NCBI RefSeq assembly: GCF_016918015.1
Contig: NZ_JAERMK010000002.1
Coordinates: 124,001-188,000 of the forward strand
DNA: 64,000 nt
Origin: Glycomyces sp. YM15
Lineage (GTDB): Bacteria > Actinomycetota > Actinomycetes > Mycobacteriales > Micromonosporaceae
Direction: 5' to 3'
Both the position numbers and the translations under genes were made by a program. Position 1 is the first letter of the stretch, and each line of letters begins with the position of its first letter. This document shows, piece after piece, positions 9,999-18,534 of this stretch. Under the pieces are notes generated by a model. It did not search any database and was not told the DNA's origin. It saw only the letters and a program-made list of their open reading frames with translations.

Positions 9999-11126
9999 TC
10001 AGGCCAGTTCGAGCAGCCGCTCGTCGCCGCCCGGTGCGGCCACGAGCTGGAGGCCGACCGGCAGACCGTCGACCGTGCCCGCCGGCACGGCCAGACCCGG
10101 CGCGCCCGAGAGTCCCGCGATGCACGTCAACCGCACGATCGCCTCGCGGTCGGGCGAACCGCCGATCATGAACGCCGGTCCCGGCGCCGCCGGGATCGCC
10201 AGCGCCGTGCCCTCCGGCAGCCGGTCGCGTACGAGGGCCGCCACACCGCTGCGGACCCGCTGCGCCGCAGCCACCTCCGCGCGGTCCAGCTTCGCCGCGT
10301 TGGCGAACCGCGCCGCCACGCCCGGCCCGAACACCGGGTCGTTCGCCTCGATCCACGCGCCGTGCGTCTGCCACGCCTCCCACGCCTGCAAGGTCGCATA
10401 AGCGACCCGGGCGGTCTCCAGGGGCGCCGCGTCCCCGCTCTCCGGGAACAGCGGCTCACGGTCGATCGTCAGCCCCAGCGACTCGACCTTCGGCATCACG
10501 GCCGCCCGCGTCGCCTCCGGGATCTCGCCCCAGACGTCCTGCGGCGCCAGCAGCCTCGTGATCGGCCCGGCTTCCCCGGTGCCCTCCAACAGCACGCCCA
10601 TCGCCAGCCGCAGCGTCGCCGCCTCCCGCGTGAGCACCCCGGCTGTGTCGAACGACGGCGCCAGCGGCACCACGCCCTCCAGGCTCACCCGTCCGTGCGT
10701 CGGCCGCAGCCCGAACAGGCCGCAGTAGGATGCCGGGACGCGGATCGAACCGCCCGTGTCCGTCCCCAGCCCGATGTCCGCCCGCCCCAACGCGACCGCC
10801 GAAGCCGACCCCGACGACGACCCGCCCGGCACCCGCCCCGGCGCGGCCGGGTTCTCGGGGGTCCCGTAGTGCGCGTTGGTGCCGTTGAGGCTCCACGCCA
10901 GCTCGTCCGTGATCGTCTTCCCGACGACCTTCGCGCCCGCGTTGCGCAACAACGCGACCGCCGCCGCGTCCTCGGTCGGCACCTCGTGCGTCTCGAGCCA
11001 GCGCGGGTTCCCCGCGCCCGTCGGCACGCCCGCGAGGTCGAACAGGTCCTTCACCGCCAGCCGCAGACCCGCAAGGGGCCCTTCGCGTCCGGCGTCCTCG
11101 ATGGTCCTGATGAACGGATCGGTCAA
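9999..11126 (-). CDS. Amidase-signature hydrolase
   Basis: This 375-aa amidase-signature protein has the Ser-cisSer-Lys triad: Lys26 in LAVKDLFD, the cis-Ser in GGSSSGSA (about 101-108), and the nucleophile in DTGGSIR (about 123-129). It is shorter than typical family members (450-500 aa) but the catalytic core is complete and the C-terminal GLPVGLQLVA box is present. The TTG start at 11126 is chosen because AAGGAGC sits at the right distance and the similarity begins at the DPFIRT stretch. The substrate (amide, nitrile-derived amide or peptide amide) cannot be told. It stands alone. Confidence 0.87.
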   Translation of the reverse strand: MTDPFIRTIEDAGREGPLAGLRLAVKDLFDLAGVPTGAGNPRWLETHEVPTEDAAAVALLRNAGAKVVGKTITDELAWSLNGTNAHYGTPENPAAPGRVPGGSSSGSASAVALGRADIGLGTDTGGSIRVPASYCGLFGLRPTHGRVSLEGVVPLAPSFDTAGVLTREAATLRLAMGVLLEGTGEAGPITRLLAPQDVWGEIPEATRAAVMPKVESLGLTIDREPLFPESGDAAPLETARVAYATLQAWEAWQTHGAWIEANDPVFGPGVAARFANAAKLDRAEVAAAQRVRSGVAALVRDRLPEGTALAIPAAPGPAFMIGGSPDREAIVRLTCIAGLSGAPGLAVPAGTVDGLPVGLQLVAAPGGDERLLELA

Positions 11127-11392
11127 GGTTCAGCTCCTTCGGAAGTGCGCAGTGGACCTTGACGAGCAAGTCCTCGTCGAGCCCGGTCGTGATCCAGTGT
11201 TCCCCAGTCTCGGCGAACGGCCCGCCGAGGGACGTCGCGAGTCGGCGTGTCGGAGTGCAGTGATCCGCGCGGGAGCCCCCGCCTACTCGTGATCATCGTC
11301 CACACGACGGGGCCGTGACGGGACCGGGACGGACACATGACCGTTCGCCGCAAGCTCTTGGTCGAGGACCACCCCTTCGATCAGGAGCGCCC

Positions 11393-12577
11393 ATGGAAGC
11401 GAACGGCCCGCACCGCGACGACGACAACGCCCGCAAGTCCCCGAAGCACGACAAGAAGACCCGTCCCACTGGCCGGTCCGCCGAGGACGAGAACGGCACG
11501 GCAGGCATCGGACTGACCTTCGGTGTCGGCGCACCCCAAGCGGCCGACCCGAACGGGGACGGCCCCCACGTCAACATTCCCTCCGGCGAGGCCGCCAGTC
11601 TCGGCCTCGACCCCGACCGCGGCGTCTCCGGCAACATCCCGCTCGCCGACGCGCAGATCCCGGTCCCGGCCGGCGACCAGGTCGTCCCGGTGAAAGCCGT
11701 GCTCGGCCTGACGCTGAAAGGCTGGGCCGCGATCGGCGGCCTCATCCTCGCCGGCGCCGTCGGCCTCAGCGTCGCGAACGCCGAAGACGGCACCGAACCG
11801 GGCTCGTTCCCCGACACCGCAACCGAATCGAGCGGCCTCGGCACCGAAGGATCCGATCCCTGGGGCGGTGACGAGGCGGCCGAGTACGTCGAGCCGGATC
11901 CGGTGGCGGAAGCCGGGATCGGCGACTGCTACTACGTCTCCGGCGACCTCTCCGACGTGGAGGTCGACATCGAATCGACCTACTGCGGCGCCGGAGCGTT
12001 CGAAGTGATCGACATCGTCGAGGGCACCAACGACCTCGGCGCGTGCGACGGCGAAGAGGACTCCGACCAGTCGGTCACCTCCACGGTCACCGCCCGAGTC
12101 CTGTGCATGGCCTACATCGCCATCGACGGCGACACCGCCTACCGCGCCCAACCCGGCGAATGCGTATACGGGCCCAACGACTACAGCTCGGCCTGGACCA
12201 TCACCGACTGCGACACCGGCGCATTCCGCGTGCTCGAACGATATGAGGGCCGATCGGACACGGACGCCTGCGCCAACGACGCCTACGGCGACCGCGCACG
12301 GACCTATGCGGCCGCGGACTCCTACTTCGATGTGACCCTGTGCCTCCAGATCGTCTACCCCGACGACATCGGCTACGCCGAGCAGTACACCTGCATGGTC
12401 CTGTACGAGGACGACACCTTCGCGTTCGCGGACAGCTGCGACACCGCGAACGTCCGTGTCGTGGGCCGCACCAGCGACTACGAGGCCTCGGGCTTCTGCG
12501 AGGGCTACGGCTGGTCCACCTGGCGCAACCCCGATTTCCCCGAGCACGGTTACACGGTCTGCTGGGAGTGGTACTGA
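11393..12577 (+). CDS. Membrane-anchored Cys-rich protein, LppU/SCO3897-like repeats
   Basis: This 394-aa protein starts at ATG 11393 with AGGAG at 11382-11386. It has a polar, charged cytoplasmic N-terminus (about 1-105) and one membrane span (GWAAIGGLILAGAVGLSVA, about 110-128). The acidic exterior holds repeated units with paired cysteines: GDCYYVSGD...TYCGAGAFEVIDIVEG...C, then ECVYGPNDYSSAW...DCDTGAFRVLERYEG...C, and a third ending DSCDTANVRVVGRT. The unit pattern C..C..A.(F)V(I/V)...EG...C resembles the LppU/SCO3897 lipoprotein repeat. The role is unknown. It stands alone with its own terminator downstream. Confidence 0.7.
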   Translation: MEANGPHRDDDNARKSPKHDKKTRPTGRSAEDENGTAGIGLTFGVGAPQAADPNGDGPHVNIPSGEAASLGLDPDRGVSGNIPLADAQIPVPAGDQVVPVKAVLGLTLKGWAAIGGLILAGAVGLSVANAEDGTEPGSFPDTATESSGLGTEGSDPWGGDEAAEYVEPDPVAEAGIGDCYYVSGDLSDVEVDIESTYCGAGAFEVIDIVEGTNDLGACDGEEDSDQSVTSTVTARVLCMAYIAIDGDTAYRAQPGECVYGPNDYSSAWTITDCDTGAFRVLERYEGRSDTDACANDAYGDRARTYAAADSYFDVTLCLQIVYPDDIGYAEQYTCMVLYEDDTFAFADSCDTANVRVVGRTSDYEASGFCEGYGWSTWRNPDFPEHGYTVCWEWY

Positions 12578-12602
12578 GCCCGCGCCCGTCCCGAAACGGG
12601 TT

Positions 12603-12632
12603 ACGCCGCCGTGCCAGGAGGCACGGCGGCGT
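12603..12632. terminator. Convergent terminator
   Basis: Perfect 13-bp arms ACGCCGCCGTGCC and GGCACGGCGGCGT around an AGGA loop, between the convergent LppU-like and 134-aa genes. Confidence 0.75.
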
Positions 12633-12647
12633 GAATACATACGGCTC

Positions 12648-13052
12648 TCAGGCGTTCAGGGCCTCGGTGATCTTGCGGGTCATCTCGGCCATGCTCGGGC
12701 TCGGCGCGCCCTTGTGCGCCCGGTTGGCCGCTTCGACCGCGACAGTGACCGTGGCCCGGAAGTTCGCCGCCTCGCTCGCGTCCTGCGCCTCGAGCAGCCG
12801 CACCGATTCCGTCAGCGCGGGCAGCACCTGGTCGGCCAGGGCCGCAGCGGACTTCGCCTGCAGTTTGAAGTCGTTCTTCTTCGACGCCAGCACATGACCG
12901 ACGACGCCGGTCGCGGAGGCGTAAGCCAGGCTCCCATCGGTCGCGACCTTGTGCGCCGACCCGGCGATCCCGGCGTACGACAAGAGCGTGACGGCGCCGA
13001 AAGCGGCGGTGCGGATGGTGGTCTGGTCCTGGGCGGTGAGGTCGACGTTCAT
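12648..13052 (-). CDS. Small helical protein of unknown function
   Basis: This 134-aa protein starts at ATG 13052 (MNVDLTAQDQTTIRTAAFGA) with GGAG upstream; an upstream in-frame extension looks non-coding. It begins with one weakly hydrophobic stretch (AAFGAVTLLSYAGIAGSAH), followed by amphipathic helices and a conserved-looking end SPSMAEMTRKITEALNA. No catalytic motif or signal peptide is seen. I do not recognise the family. It is divergent from a broken nucleotide kinase gene. Confidence 0.65.
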   Translation of the reverse strand: MNVDLTAQDQTTIRTAAFGAVTLLSYAGIAGSAHKVATDGSLAYASATGVVGHVLASKKNDFKLQAKSAAALADQVLPALTESVRLLEAQDASEAANFRATVTVAVEAANRAHKGAPSPSMAEMTRKITEALNA

Positions 13053-13150
13053 GTCTTGCTCCGTTTTCGTTTCGGTCTTGCCTGCTGATGAGGCAACTAT
13101 CGACCGCCCGCCTTGCACTGCCCTGACACCGACCTGACACCCTCACTGAC

Positions 13151-13624
13151 ATGAACGACCGACGGCCGAGACTGGTGCTCATGTGCGGTCTGCCAGGTGC
13201 GGGGAAGACGACGCTCGCCATGCGACTGGAGCGGGAGATACCCGCGATGCGGATGTGCCCCGATGAGCGCCTCGCGAATGAAGGCTTCAGTCGGTTCGAC
13301 GAGGAAGCACGGGCCCGCATCGAGCGGCGCCAGTGAGAGGAGGCCCAGGATCTCCTCGTCGCAGGGGGCAGCGTGATCCTGGAGAACGGCTTCTGGGGCC
13401 GCGCGGAACGCGATGCGAAGCGCCTCCGCGCCCGCGAACTCGGAGCCGACGTCGAACTGCGCTACCTCGCAGTGCCAATGGCCGAGCTGGAGCGCCGCAT
13501 CGCAGCCCGGAACCGGGAGCCGGAATCGGTCCCTTTGACTTCGGCGATGCTCCGCCAATGGCAGGGCTTGTTCGAGACCCCGACGCGGGCCGAACTCGAC
13601 CTGTTCGACCCGCCGCTGCCCTAG
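13151..13624 (+). pseudogene. AAA-type nucleotide/metabolite kinase interrupted by an in-frame TGA
   Basis: One continuous frame of 158 codons contains a P-loop (MCGLPGAGKTTLAMRLE, about 11-27), a CPDE segment, and a C-terminal lid and base-binding region (RYLAVPMAELERRIAARNRE). A TGA at 13334-13336 falls after ERRQ and before EEAQDLLVAGGSVILENGFW. Relatives of this zeta-toxin/chloramphenicol-phosphotransferase-like family normally have Trp here, and TGG to TGA is a single transition. The product is thus truncated after the P-loop, unless the stop is read through or is a sequencing error. The second half has no RBS-supported start of its own. Confidence 0.7.
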
Positions 13625-13738
13625 TCCGGTTGCAGGAAACTGGAACTAGAGCGGCCGCTCGAAACTGCGCACAGTTGCCGTCCATGAGCGATGGCTGGAA
13701 GGGCGAGGAACCCGTCCGACTCACGTCCTGACGCAGGT

Positions 13739-14383
13739 TCACTTCCTCCAGAACAGGTGGTGCGTCACGCCGCTCGAGCTGGGGACGATCTCGAGGTTGA
13801 AGCGGTCGGTCAGGTCATCAGGCGACTCCCAGAGCCGCACACCGGAGCCGAGCTCGACCGGCGCAACGGCGACGTGCATCGTGTCGACCAGGTCGGCATC
13901 GAGGAATTCCCGGATCACGGTCGCCCCACCGCCCAGTCGAACGTCCTTGCCCTGCGCCGCCTGCTTCGCCGCTTCGAGGACCGACGCGGGGTCCCCGTGG
14001 GTGAAGTGGAACGTGGTGTCCGACAGCGTGAACGAGGGGCGCAGGTGGTGGGTCATGACGAACACCGGCGTGTGGAACGGCGGCTCCTCGCCCCACCAGC
14101 CCTGCCAGTCCAGGTTCTCCCAGGGGCCGCGGTGGGGGCTGAACTTGTTGGCGCCCATGATCTCCGCGCCGATGTTGTTCTTGAAGTCGCGGGTGAAGTA
14201 GTCGTCGAGGCCGCGGGTCCCGCCGGGGTCGGTGCGGTTGGGCCAGCTCGCCGTGGCGCCCGCCCAGGACATGAACGCCCCGGGATCGGCGTGGCCGAAT
14301 GGCCGCTCGAGGCTCTGGCCCTCACCAGCGCCGAACCCGTCCAGCGAGACGACGAAGTTCTGGACTCTGAGGAGCTGACTCAT
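13739..14383 (-). CDS. Dihydrofolate reductase / RibD C-terminal domain family protein
   Basis: This 214-aa protein has the RibD-C/DHFR-like Rossmann-type fold: VQNFVVSLDGF at the start, EIMGANKFSPHRGPW in the middle, PVFVMTHHLRPSF, and the nucleotide-binding KDVRLGGGATVIREFLDA followed by DTMHVAVAPVELGSGVRLW. These soluble family members are predicted NADPH-dependent reductases of unknown substrate and occur as free-standing accessory genes. ATG at 14383. No partner gene is evident; the neighbour upstream is a GNAT gene on the same strand. Confidence 0.87.
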   Translation of the reverse strand: MSQLLRVQNFVVSLDGFGAGEGQSLERPFGHADPGAFMSWAGATASWPNRTDPGGTRGLDDYFTRDFKNNIGAEIMGANKFSPHRGPWENLDWQGWWGEEPPFHTPVFVMTHHLRPSFTLSDTTFHFTHGDPASVLEAAKQAAQGKDVRLGGGATVIREFLDADLVDTMHVAVAPVELGSGVRLWESPDDLTDRFNLEIVPSSSGVTHHLFWRK

Positions 14384-14466
14384 GTGTTTGCCTTCCCTGG
14401 TGACCGTCGTTGATGTTATTGAGACTCCGTGCTCCCCGCAGACTCATCGCCGCAACGAAGCCGCTG

Positions 14467-14991
14467 TCACTGGAGAGCGAGTTCATATCGGCTGACCCGA
14501 ATGGGTGGGCCGAGCAGGAGCCGCTGATCGGGGGCTGTCTTGACGAGCGCGTCGCCGCGATGGACGAAGCCGCGGCTCTCATAGTAGGTGCGCAGTCGGC
14601 TGTTCGATGCCACGCAGTCCAGGCGCAGGAAGCCAGCACCGTTCTTCTGCGCGGAATCGGCCGCCCAGTCGAGCATGAGGGCTCCGAGCCCTGCTGCCGT
14701 TCGGCGCGTTGCCAAGCGGCGCACGTACCCGGCCGACCTGTCGGCATCGGCCCATAGTGGGTCATCCCAGTCGAGTGTGAGAGTTCCCGCTGGCACGCCC
14801 TCGATCGTCGTCAGCCACGTCTCCCCGCGGGCGATCGCTCCCTGCACCCAGGCCGGATCAAACTGTGGAGACCACTGCGTGATGCGGCGCGCGTGGAGCC
14901 ACGCCGCTGCCTCATCGAGCACCTCCAGCACCTCGGCGATGCGGTCGATTCGGACACGTTCGAAGATGATGTCAGCGCCGCTGTGTCCCAT
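14467..14991 (-). CDS. GNAT-family N-acetyltransferase
   Basis: This 174-aa GNAT domain protein has beta-4 VPAGTLTLDWDDP, followed by the acetyl-CoA pyrophosphate loop region YVRRLATRRTAAGLGALMLD (A-x-G-L-G variant of Q/RxxGxG/A), and the C-terminal FLRLDCVASNSRLRTYYESR helix-strand-Tyr motif. The acceptor (small molecule or protein) is not predictable. ATG at 14991 opens with MGHSGADIIFERVRID, a normal GNAT beta-1. Confidence 0.87.
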   Translation of the reverse strand: MGHSGADIIFERVRIDRIAEVLEVLDEAAAWLHARRITQWSPQFDPAWVQGAIARGETWLTTIEGVPAGTLTLDWDDPLWADADRSAGYVRRLATRRTAAGLGALMLDWAADSAQKNGAGFLRLDCVASNSRLRTYYESRGFVHRGDALVKTAPDQRLLLGPPIRVSRYELALQ

Positions 14992-15089
14992 GGTCGAGGG
15001 TATTCCCGCAATGTTCGCAGCACCGTCAGCCGGCTGTCGAGCCGATTGCGCTTCGCCGTTTCCGACATTGGCTTTGCTCTGACGGTTGG

Positions 15090-15449
15090 TCAGAAGTCAT
15101 CGAGGAGCGGGAGGGTCTCGGTGTAGTCGAGGCTTCGCCCGACCCATGTGGCGAGTGTGGTGTCGGAGGTCAACGCATGGGCGTCCAGACGGATCCATCC
15201 ACCGAAACCGCGAGAGCTCATGGGTAGCGGCTTGGCGCCGGGTTCGGCCCCGAAGCCCGCGTGGTCGTCCTTCGCGATCCTGACCATGAGCCCGCCGTCG
15301 CCCTGCATGGTGACCGCTGTGCGCCCGTTGACGCTCCACTCGTACGTCACATTCGTCCAGGCGCCGTCGCCGTGTGCCCGCTCGGTGACGTTTGGGCGGG
15401 CGGCGATTACCTTGCGGATGCGGTGGGCCATCGTGGCGGCTTCGACCAT
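15090..15449 (-). CDS. TfoX/Sxy N-terminal-domain-like small protein
   Basis: This 119-aa protein reads GGLMVRIAKDDHAGFGAEPG and then GWIRLDAHALTSDTTLATWV and SLDYTETLP. That layout (strand, GAKPLPMSSRG loop, GW strand, C-terminal helix) is typical of stand-alone TfoX_N domain proteins in actinobacteria. No DNA-binding or enzymatic residues are obvious, and competence links known in gamma-proteobacteria should not be assumed. The GC-rich non-coding repeats begin about 90 bp upstream of its start. Confidence 0.6.
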   Translation of the reverse strand: MVEAATMAHRIRKVIAARPNVTERAHGDGAWTNVTYEWSVNGRTAVTMQGDGGLMVRIAKDDHAGFGAEPGAKPLPMSSRGFGGWIRLDAHALTSDTTLATWVGRSLDYTETLPLLDDF

Positions 15450-15539
15450 GCACTCATTCTGACATCACTCGCTGGATCTGTACTGGCGGAACGACTCGGC
15501 TGAGTATCGACCTCGATATTTCTGAGTCTTTTGTGGTTT

Positions 15540-15850
15540 GAGTGGCGGCCGGGTGGGGAGGGCTTGGGTCCGTCGCCGTCTGACAGGTTCGATTCGAATC
15601 CGGTGCGAACGGGCAGCGACGACAAAGCGGGGGCGGAGCTTGGGCCCATCTCCGGTTCCCTGCCCGATCGAGTCGGGGTTCGGGCGGGCAGCGACTGGCA
15701 GGATGAGGGGGTCGGGTCCGTCTCCGACCTTCCGGTTCGGTGAGGGCGAGGTTCAGGCGGGCGGCGACGACAGGGTGGGGTGAGCTTCGGGTTCGTCTCC
15801 GGCCTCTCGGCCTGATCGGGTTGGGGTTCGGGCGATCAGCGATGGGTGGG
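15540..15850. repeat. Degenerate tandem repeats, period about 74 bp
   Basis: A recurring block centred on GGGCAGCGAC appears at 15611-15620, 15686-15695, 15759-15768 (GGGCGGCGAC) and about 15833-15842 (CGATCAGCGA), spacings 75, 73 and about 74. Each is followed by a GGG-rich stretch and a variant of TTCGGGTCCGTCTCCGG. The array fills the non-coding gap between the TfoX-like gene and the end of the HNH gene. The copies have diverged by substitutions and small indels. Confidence 0.6.
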
Positions 15851-17650
15851 TCCGTGCGGGTGCTGGGGTGTGTTGGGGTGGGTTTCCTGGTGTGGGCATG
15901 CCGAGGGCCCGAACCCTCGCTTGGGGGTTCGGGTGGCGCTGCGTGGTGTGGCGGCGCTTCCCCCCAGCAGTCGCCTGCTGGGGCAGGGTAAGAACGGCGG
16001 GTCGCCGTAGTCGTCGGTTGCTGCCCTTGCAGCTGTCGCTGTCGCTGTCGCTGTCGATGTCGGTGGTGGGGGTGCCTGGACTGCTTCCTCGGCCCCCGGG
16101 GGTTGGCTGATGCTGAACTTGGCTCGGCATTGCGCTTTCGAGTCTCGCATGGCTTTGACCGCCCGGTCCCGGTCGATGGCCTCGGCGATCCCGTCGAGGT
16201 CGGGCTTCAACGTTTCGGACCATTCGGTCCGGTAGAGCCCGGTGGGGAACACGTCCCAGTCCGAGCCTGCATGCTCGGCGTCCATGTCGGCATCGGTGCG
16301 CCAGTCGGAGCAGCCGCACCCGGCCGAGGCATCGGCGGGGCCGCTCTGACCGGTCCCGGCCGCTGCTGCGTGGCCGTCGTGGTGGGTGATGATCGCCTGG
16401 CCGGGGCCGGTCTTCTCCACACTCCACCCGGGGGTGTGGATGCGGCCGTGATGGAACCGGCACAGCAGGATCAGATTCTCCGCGACCGTCGGGCCGCCGT
16501 CGGCCCAATGGGTGATGTGGTGCGCCTCAGTCCACGCGATGGGCCGGTCACAACCGTGCCAAGCGCAACCCCCTGGCTGCTCGAGCTCGAGCTTCCGCCG
16601 CAGCGCCGCGTTCGGCAGACGCAGGGCCCGACCCAGCTCCACCGCTTCACCCTTGGCGTAGTTGAACACCGAGGGGATGACGACGCCTTCACAGGCCAGC
16701 AGCCGCGCCCGGGCGACGCTGATCGGCCGGCCTTCCAGGAGGGGGAGGCGCCCGGTGTCCTTGCCCTGCAACGTCTCGATGTCGACGGTCAGGTCGAGGG
16801 TCGCGGTGTGCCCGTGCCGGGTCGCCGCCTGCGGGGAGGACCCGTACCCGGCCAGGAGCTGGTGGAAGGCCTCGGCATGCCGGTTCGCCTGCGGCGGCAG
16901 CAGACCGCCGTCCTCAGGGTCGCCCTCATCCTGGCGGGGCGGCGGGCAGGCAGTCTGCAGATACTTGTCGAGCATCCGCCCGGTCGCATTCGAGAGGTGC
17001 CCTTCCAGCGCCCACATGCCATTGCCGCACTCGATCAACTCCAGGCGCTGCATCGACTGCTCGCCGAGCCCATCAAGCAGCTCAGTCTCTCCGGCGATCG
17101 CGGCCCACAGCCCCTCAAGGTGACGACGCAGGTCCTTGAAGGAAGCATGAGCGCAGTACTCGACCACCATCGCCTCCGGCGTCGCACAGAGGGTCTCGGG
17201 GTCGAAGGGGGAGACGACAGGGGCCGTGAAAGGAGTGCGGGCGAACAGACGCATCGCCGGAGTCTGGTCAAGCTGTCGGACAGCGTAGGCAACCTGGTCA
17301 ATCCGGGCCCTCCCCGACACCGCCGCCGAAGCAAGAAGACGGAACTTCCCCGACAACCGCGCGATCGCGGCGATCGCGCTGGCGGTGTTGAAGGTGAAGT
17401 CGAACTGGGACAGGAGCAGGTCGCGGAGGGCGGAGAACCCGAACTCGGAGCGGTGCAGGTTCGCTTCTTTCATCGCGATCACCGAGGCGAGGACCGACGC
17501 GTGCTGGGCGTTGATGAGGGCGGCGGCCTCATCGAGGGTCGAGCGGATCGCCGCAGCCTGGGAGCGGCGGTCAGGGGAAGCGGAGAGGAGCGAAGCGGCG
17601 GGGAGAACCGGAGCGACCGGGCTGGTGGTGTGGCTGGTGCAGTGGCTCAT
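15836..17650 (-). CDS. DUF222 domain HNH endonuclease (13E12-repeat family)
   Basis: About 604 aa from ATG 17650 (MSHCTSHTTS; AAGGGAGG and AAGGA upstream; codons further upstream are ignored). DUF222 occupies about 40-300. An HNH nuclease domain follows (about 360-412): GCAWHGCDRPIAWTEAHHIT, then WADGGPTVAENLILLCRFHH. Zinc and His residues are intact. The tail after about 480 is low-complexity, with repeated Thr-Ala codons (STATATATAARAA) from a GTCGCT microsatellite on the plus strand, and runs into the 74-bp repeat array. The family is multicopy and repeat-like in actinobacteria and behaves as a selfish or mobile-associated gene (known for REP13E12). Confidence 0.9.
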   Translation of the reverse strand: MSHCTSHTTSPVAPVLPAASLLSASPDRRSQAAAIRSTLDEAAALINAQHASVLASVIAMKEANLHRSEFGFSALRDLLLSQFDFTFNTASAIAAIARLSGKFRLLASAAVSGRARIDQVAYAVRQLDQTPAMRLFARTPFTAPVVSPFDPETLCATPEAMVVEYCAHASFKDLRRHLEGLWAAIAGETELLDGLGEQSMQRLELIECGNGMWALEGHLSNATGRMLDKYLQTACPPPRQDEGDPEDGGLLPPQANRHAEAFHQLLAGYGSSPQAATRHGHTATLDLTVDIETLQGKDTGRLPLLEGRPISVARARLLACEGVVIPSVFNYAKGEAVELGRALRLPNAALRRKLELEQPGGCAWHGCDRPIAWTEAHHITHWADGGPTVAENLILLCRFHHGRIHTPGWSVEKTGPGQAIITHHDGHAAAAGTGQSGPADASAGCGCSDWRTDADMDAEHAGSDWDVFPTGLYRTEWSETLKPDLDGIAEAIDRDRAVKAMRDSKAQCRAKFSISQPPGAEEAVQAPPPPTSTATATATAARAATDDYGDPPFLPCPSRRLLGGSAATPRSATRTPKRGFGPSACPHQETHPNTPQHPHGPTHR

Positions 17651-18005
17651 GGTTCCTTCGCCTCCCTTCCGCTGTTCTCGAATGTCCTGCCAGTTTTCGG
17701 TTCCTTGTTCGTAGTTCAATGATGACAGAATGCCGTGCCGGTGTCATCACCCAACCGGGTGACTATTCCATGAGGGACACTCACGACACCCCGCTACTCC
17801 ACCTGGGGCGCAAAGCAAACCAGGGGCCAAATGGGCCTCCGCCACCCCTCCCCCCGCGCTGCCGGGCAGCCGCACCGCACACCCCACCACCATGCGACCC
17901 TTTTGTCGCCGCCCGCCTGAACCTCAACCAAGACGGCGCGGAGTGCGCGCTACGAACTCGTCCGGTGGGTTCCGGCTGCGGCAAAAGGAGATTGGCGCGG
18001 TTGCT

Positions 18006-18518
18006 TCAGGCCGACTGGGTCTCTTCGATTGGTGGGGTCTTCACCGGCGAGGCCGGGGGGAGGCGGGGACGTATGGGTTCGGTTGCGACGGCTACCGCGA
18101 CACCGATCCAAAGGATCTCGATGAGCGTTCGGATCAGCAGAGGTTGGGGTGCGGCGCCGTTGAGCTCGATGCCGTTGAGGCTCGCGTAGATGTTCGCGGG
18201 GAACATCGCGAGCATGAGCAGCGTCAGGCAGATCGCGGCAGCGCGACGAAACGGGCGAACCCAGAGTCCAACGGCCCCAAGCAACTCCAGCACACCGGTC
18301 ACAGCGACGAGCGCTTCCGGCCAAGGCAGCGCCGGGGGCACCATCGCGATCAAGCCTTCCTTGAATCCGGGGACGAAGTGGACGATCCCGGTCGTAAAGA
18401 ACAGTGCGGTCAGCCCGCCTCGCATTGCGGGACGCCAGGCGTTGAACCGAGCGAACTTGATCCGCCCGAGCAGTCGCAGCACGAGCGTGGTTGCGACGAG
18501 TGAAATCAGGGGTGCCAT
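18006..18518 (-). CDS. DoxX-family membrane protein
   Basis: This 170-aa integral membrane protein has four to five hydrophobic segments: LISLVATTLVLRLLG, GGLTALFFTTGIVHFVPG, PEALVAVTGVLELLGAVGLW, AAAICLTLLMLAMFPANIYAS and LLIRTLIEILWIGVAVAVAT. The GIVHFVP and GVLELLGAVGLW motifs are typical of DoxX-like proteins. ATG 18518 is chosen over an earlier in-frame codon because a TGGAG RBS precedes it. The function of such single DoxX proteins is unclear; membrane redox or quinone-linked roles are proposed. Confidence 0.82.
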   Translation of the reverse strand: MAPLISLVATTLVLRLLGRIKFARFNAWRPAMRGGLTALFFTTGIVHFVPGFKEGLIAMVPPALPWPEALVAVTGVLELLGAVGLWVRPFRRAAAICLTLLMLAMFPANIYASLNGIELNGAAPQPLLIRTLIEILWIGVAVAVATEPIRPRLPPASPVKTPPIEETQSA

Positions 18519-18534
18519 GACTGAATCTCCAGAT

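Noticed and set aside
15540-15850. CRISPR array
   Set aside because: The 74-bp units are degenerate throughout; there are no short identical repeats separated by unique spacers and no cas genes.
16030-16065. Short TGTCGC microsatellite as a functional repeat
   Set aside because: It is the coding sequence for the Thr-Ala tail of the HNH protein; simple codon slippage explains it.
16103-17722. 539-codon plus-strand frame opposite the DUF222/HNH gene
   Set aside because: No domain, and the minus strand has intact DUF222 and HNH motifs with an RBS.
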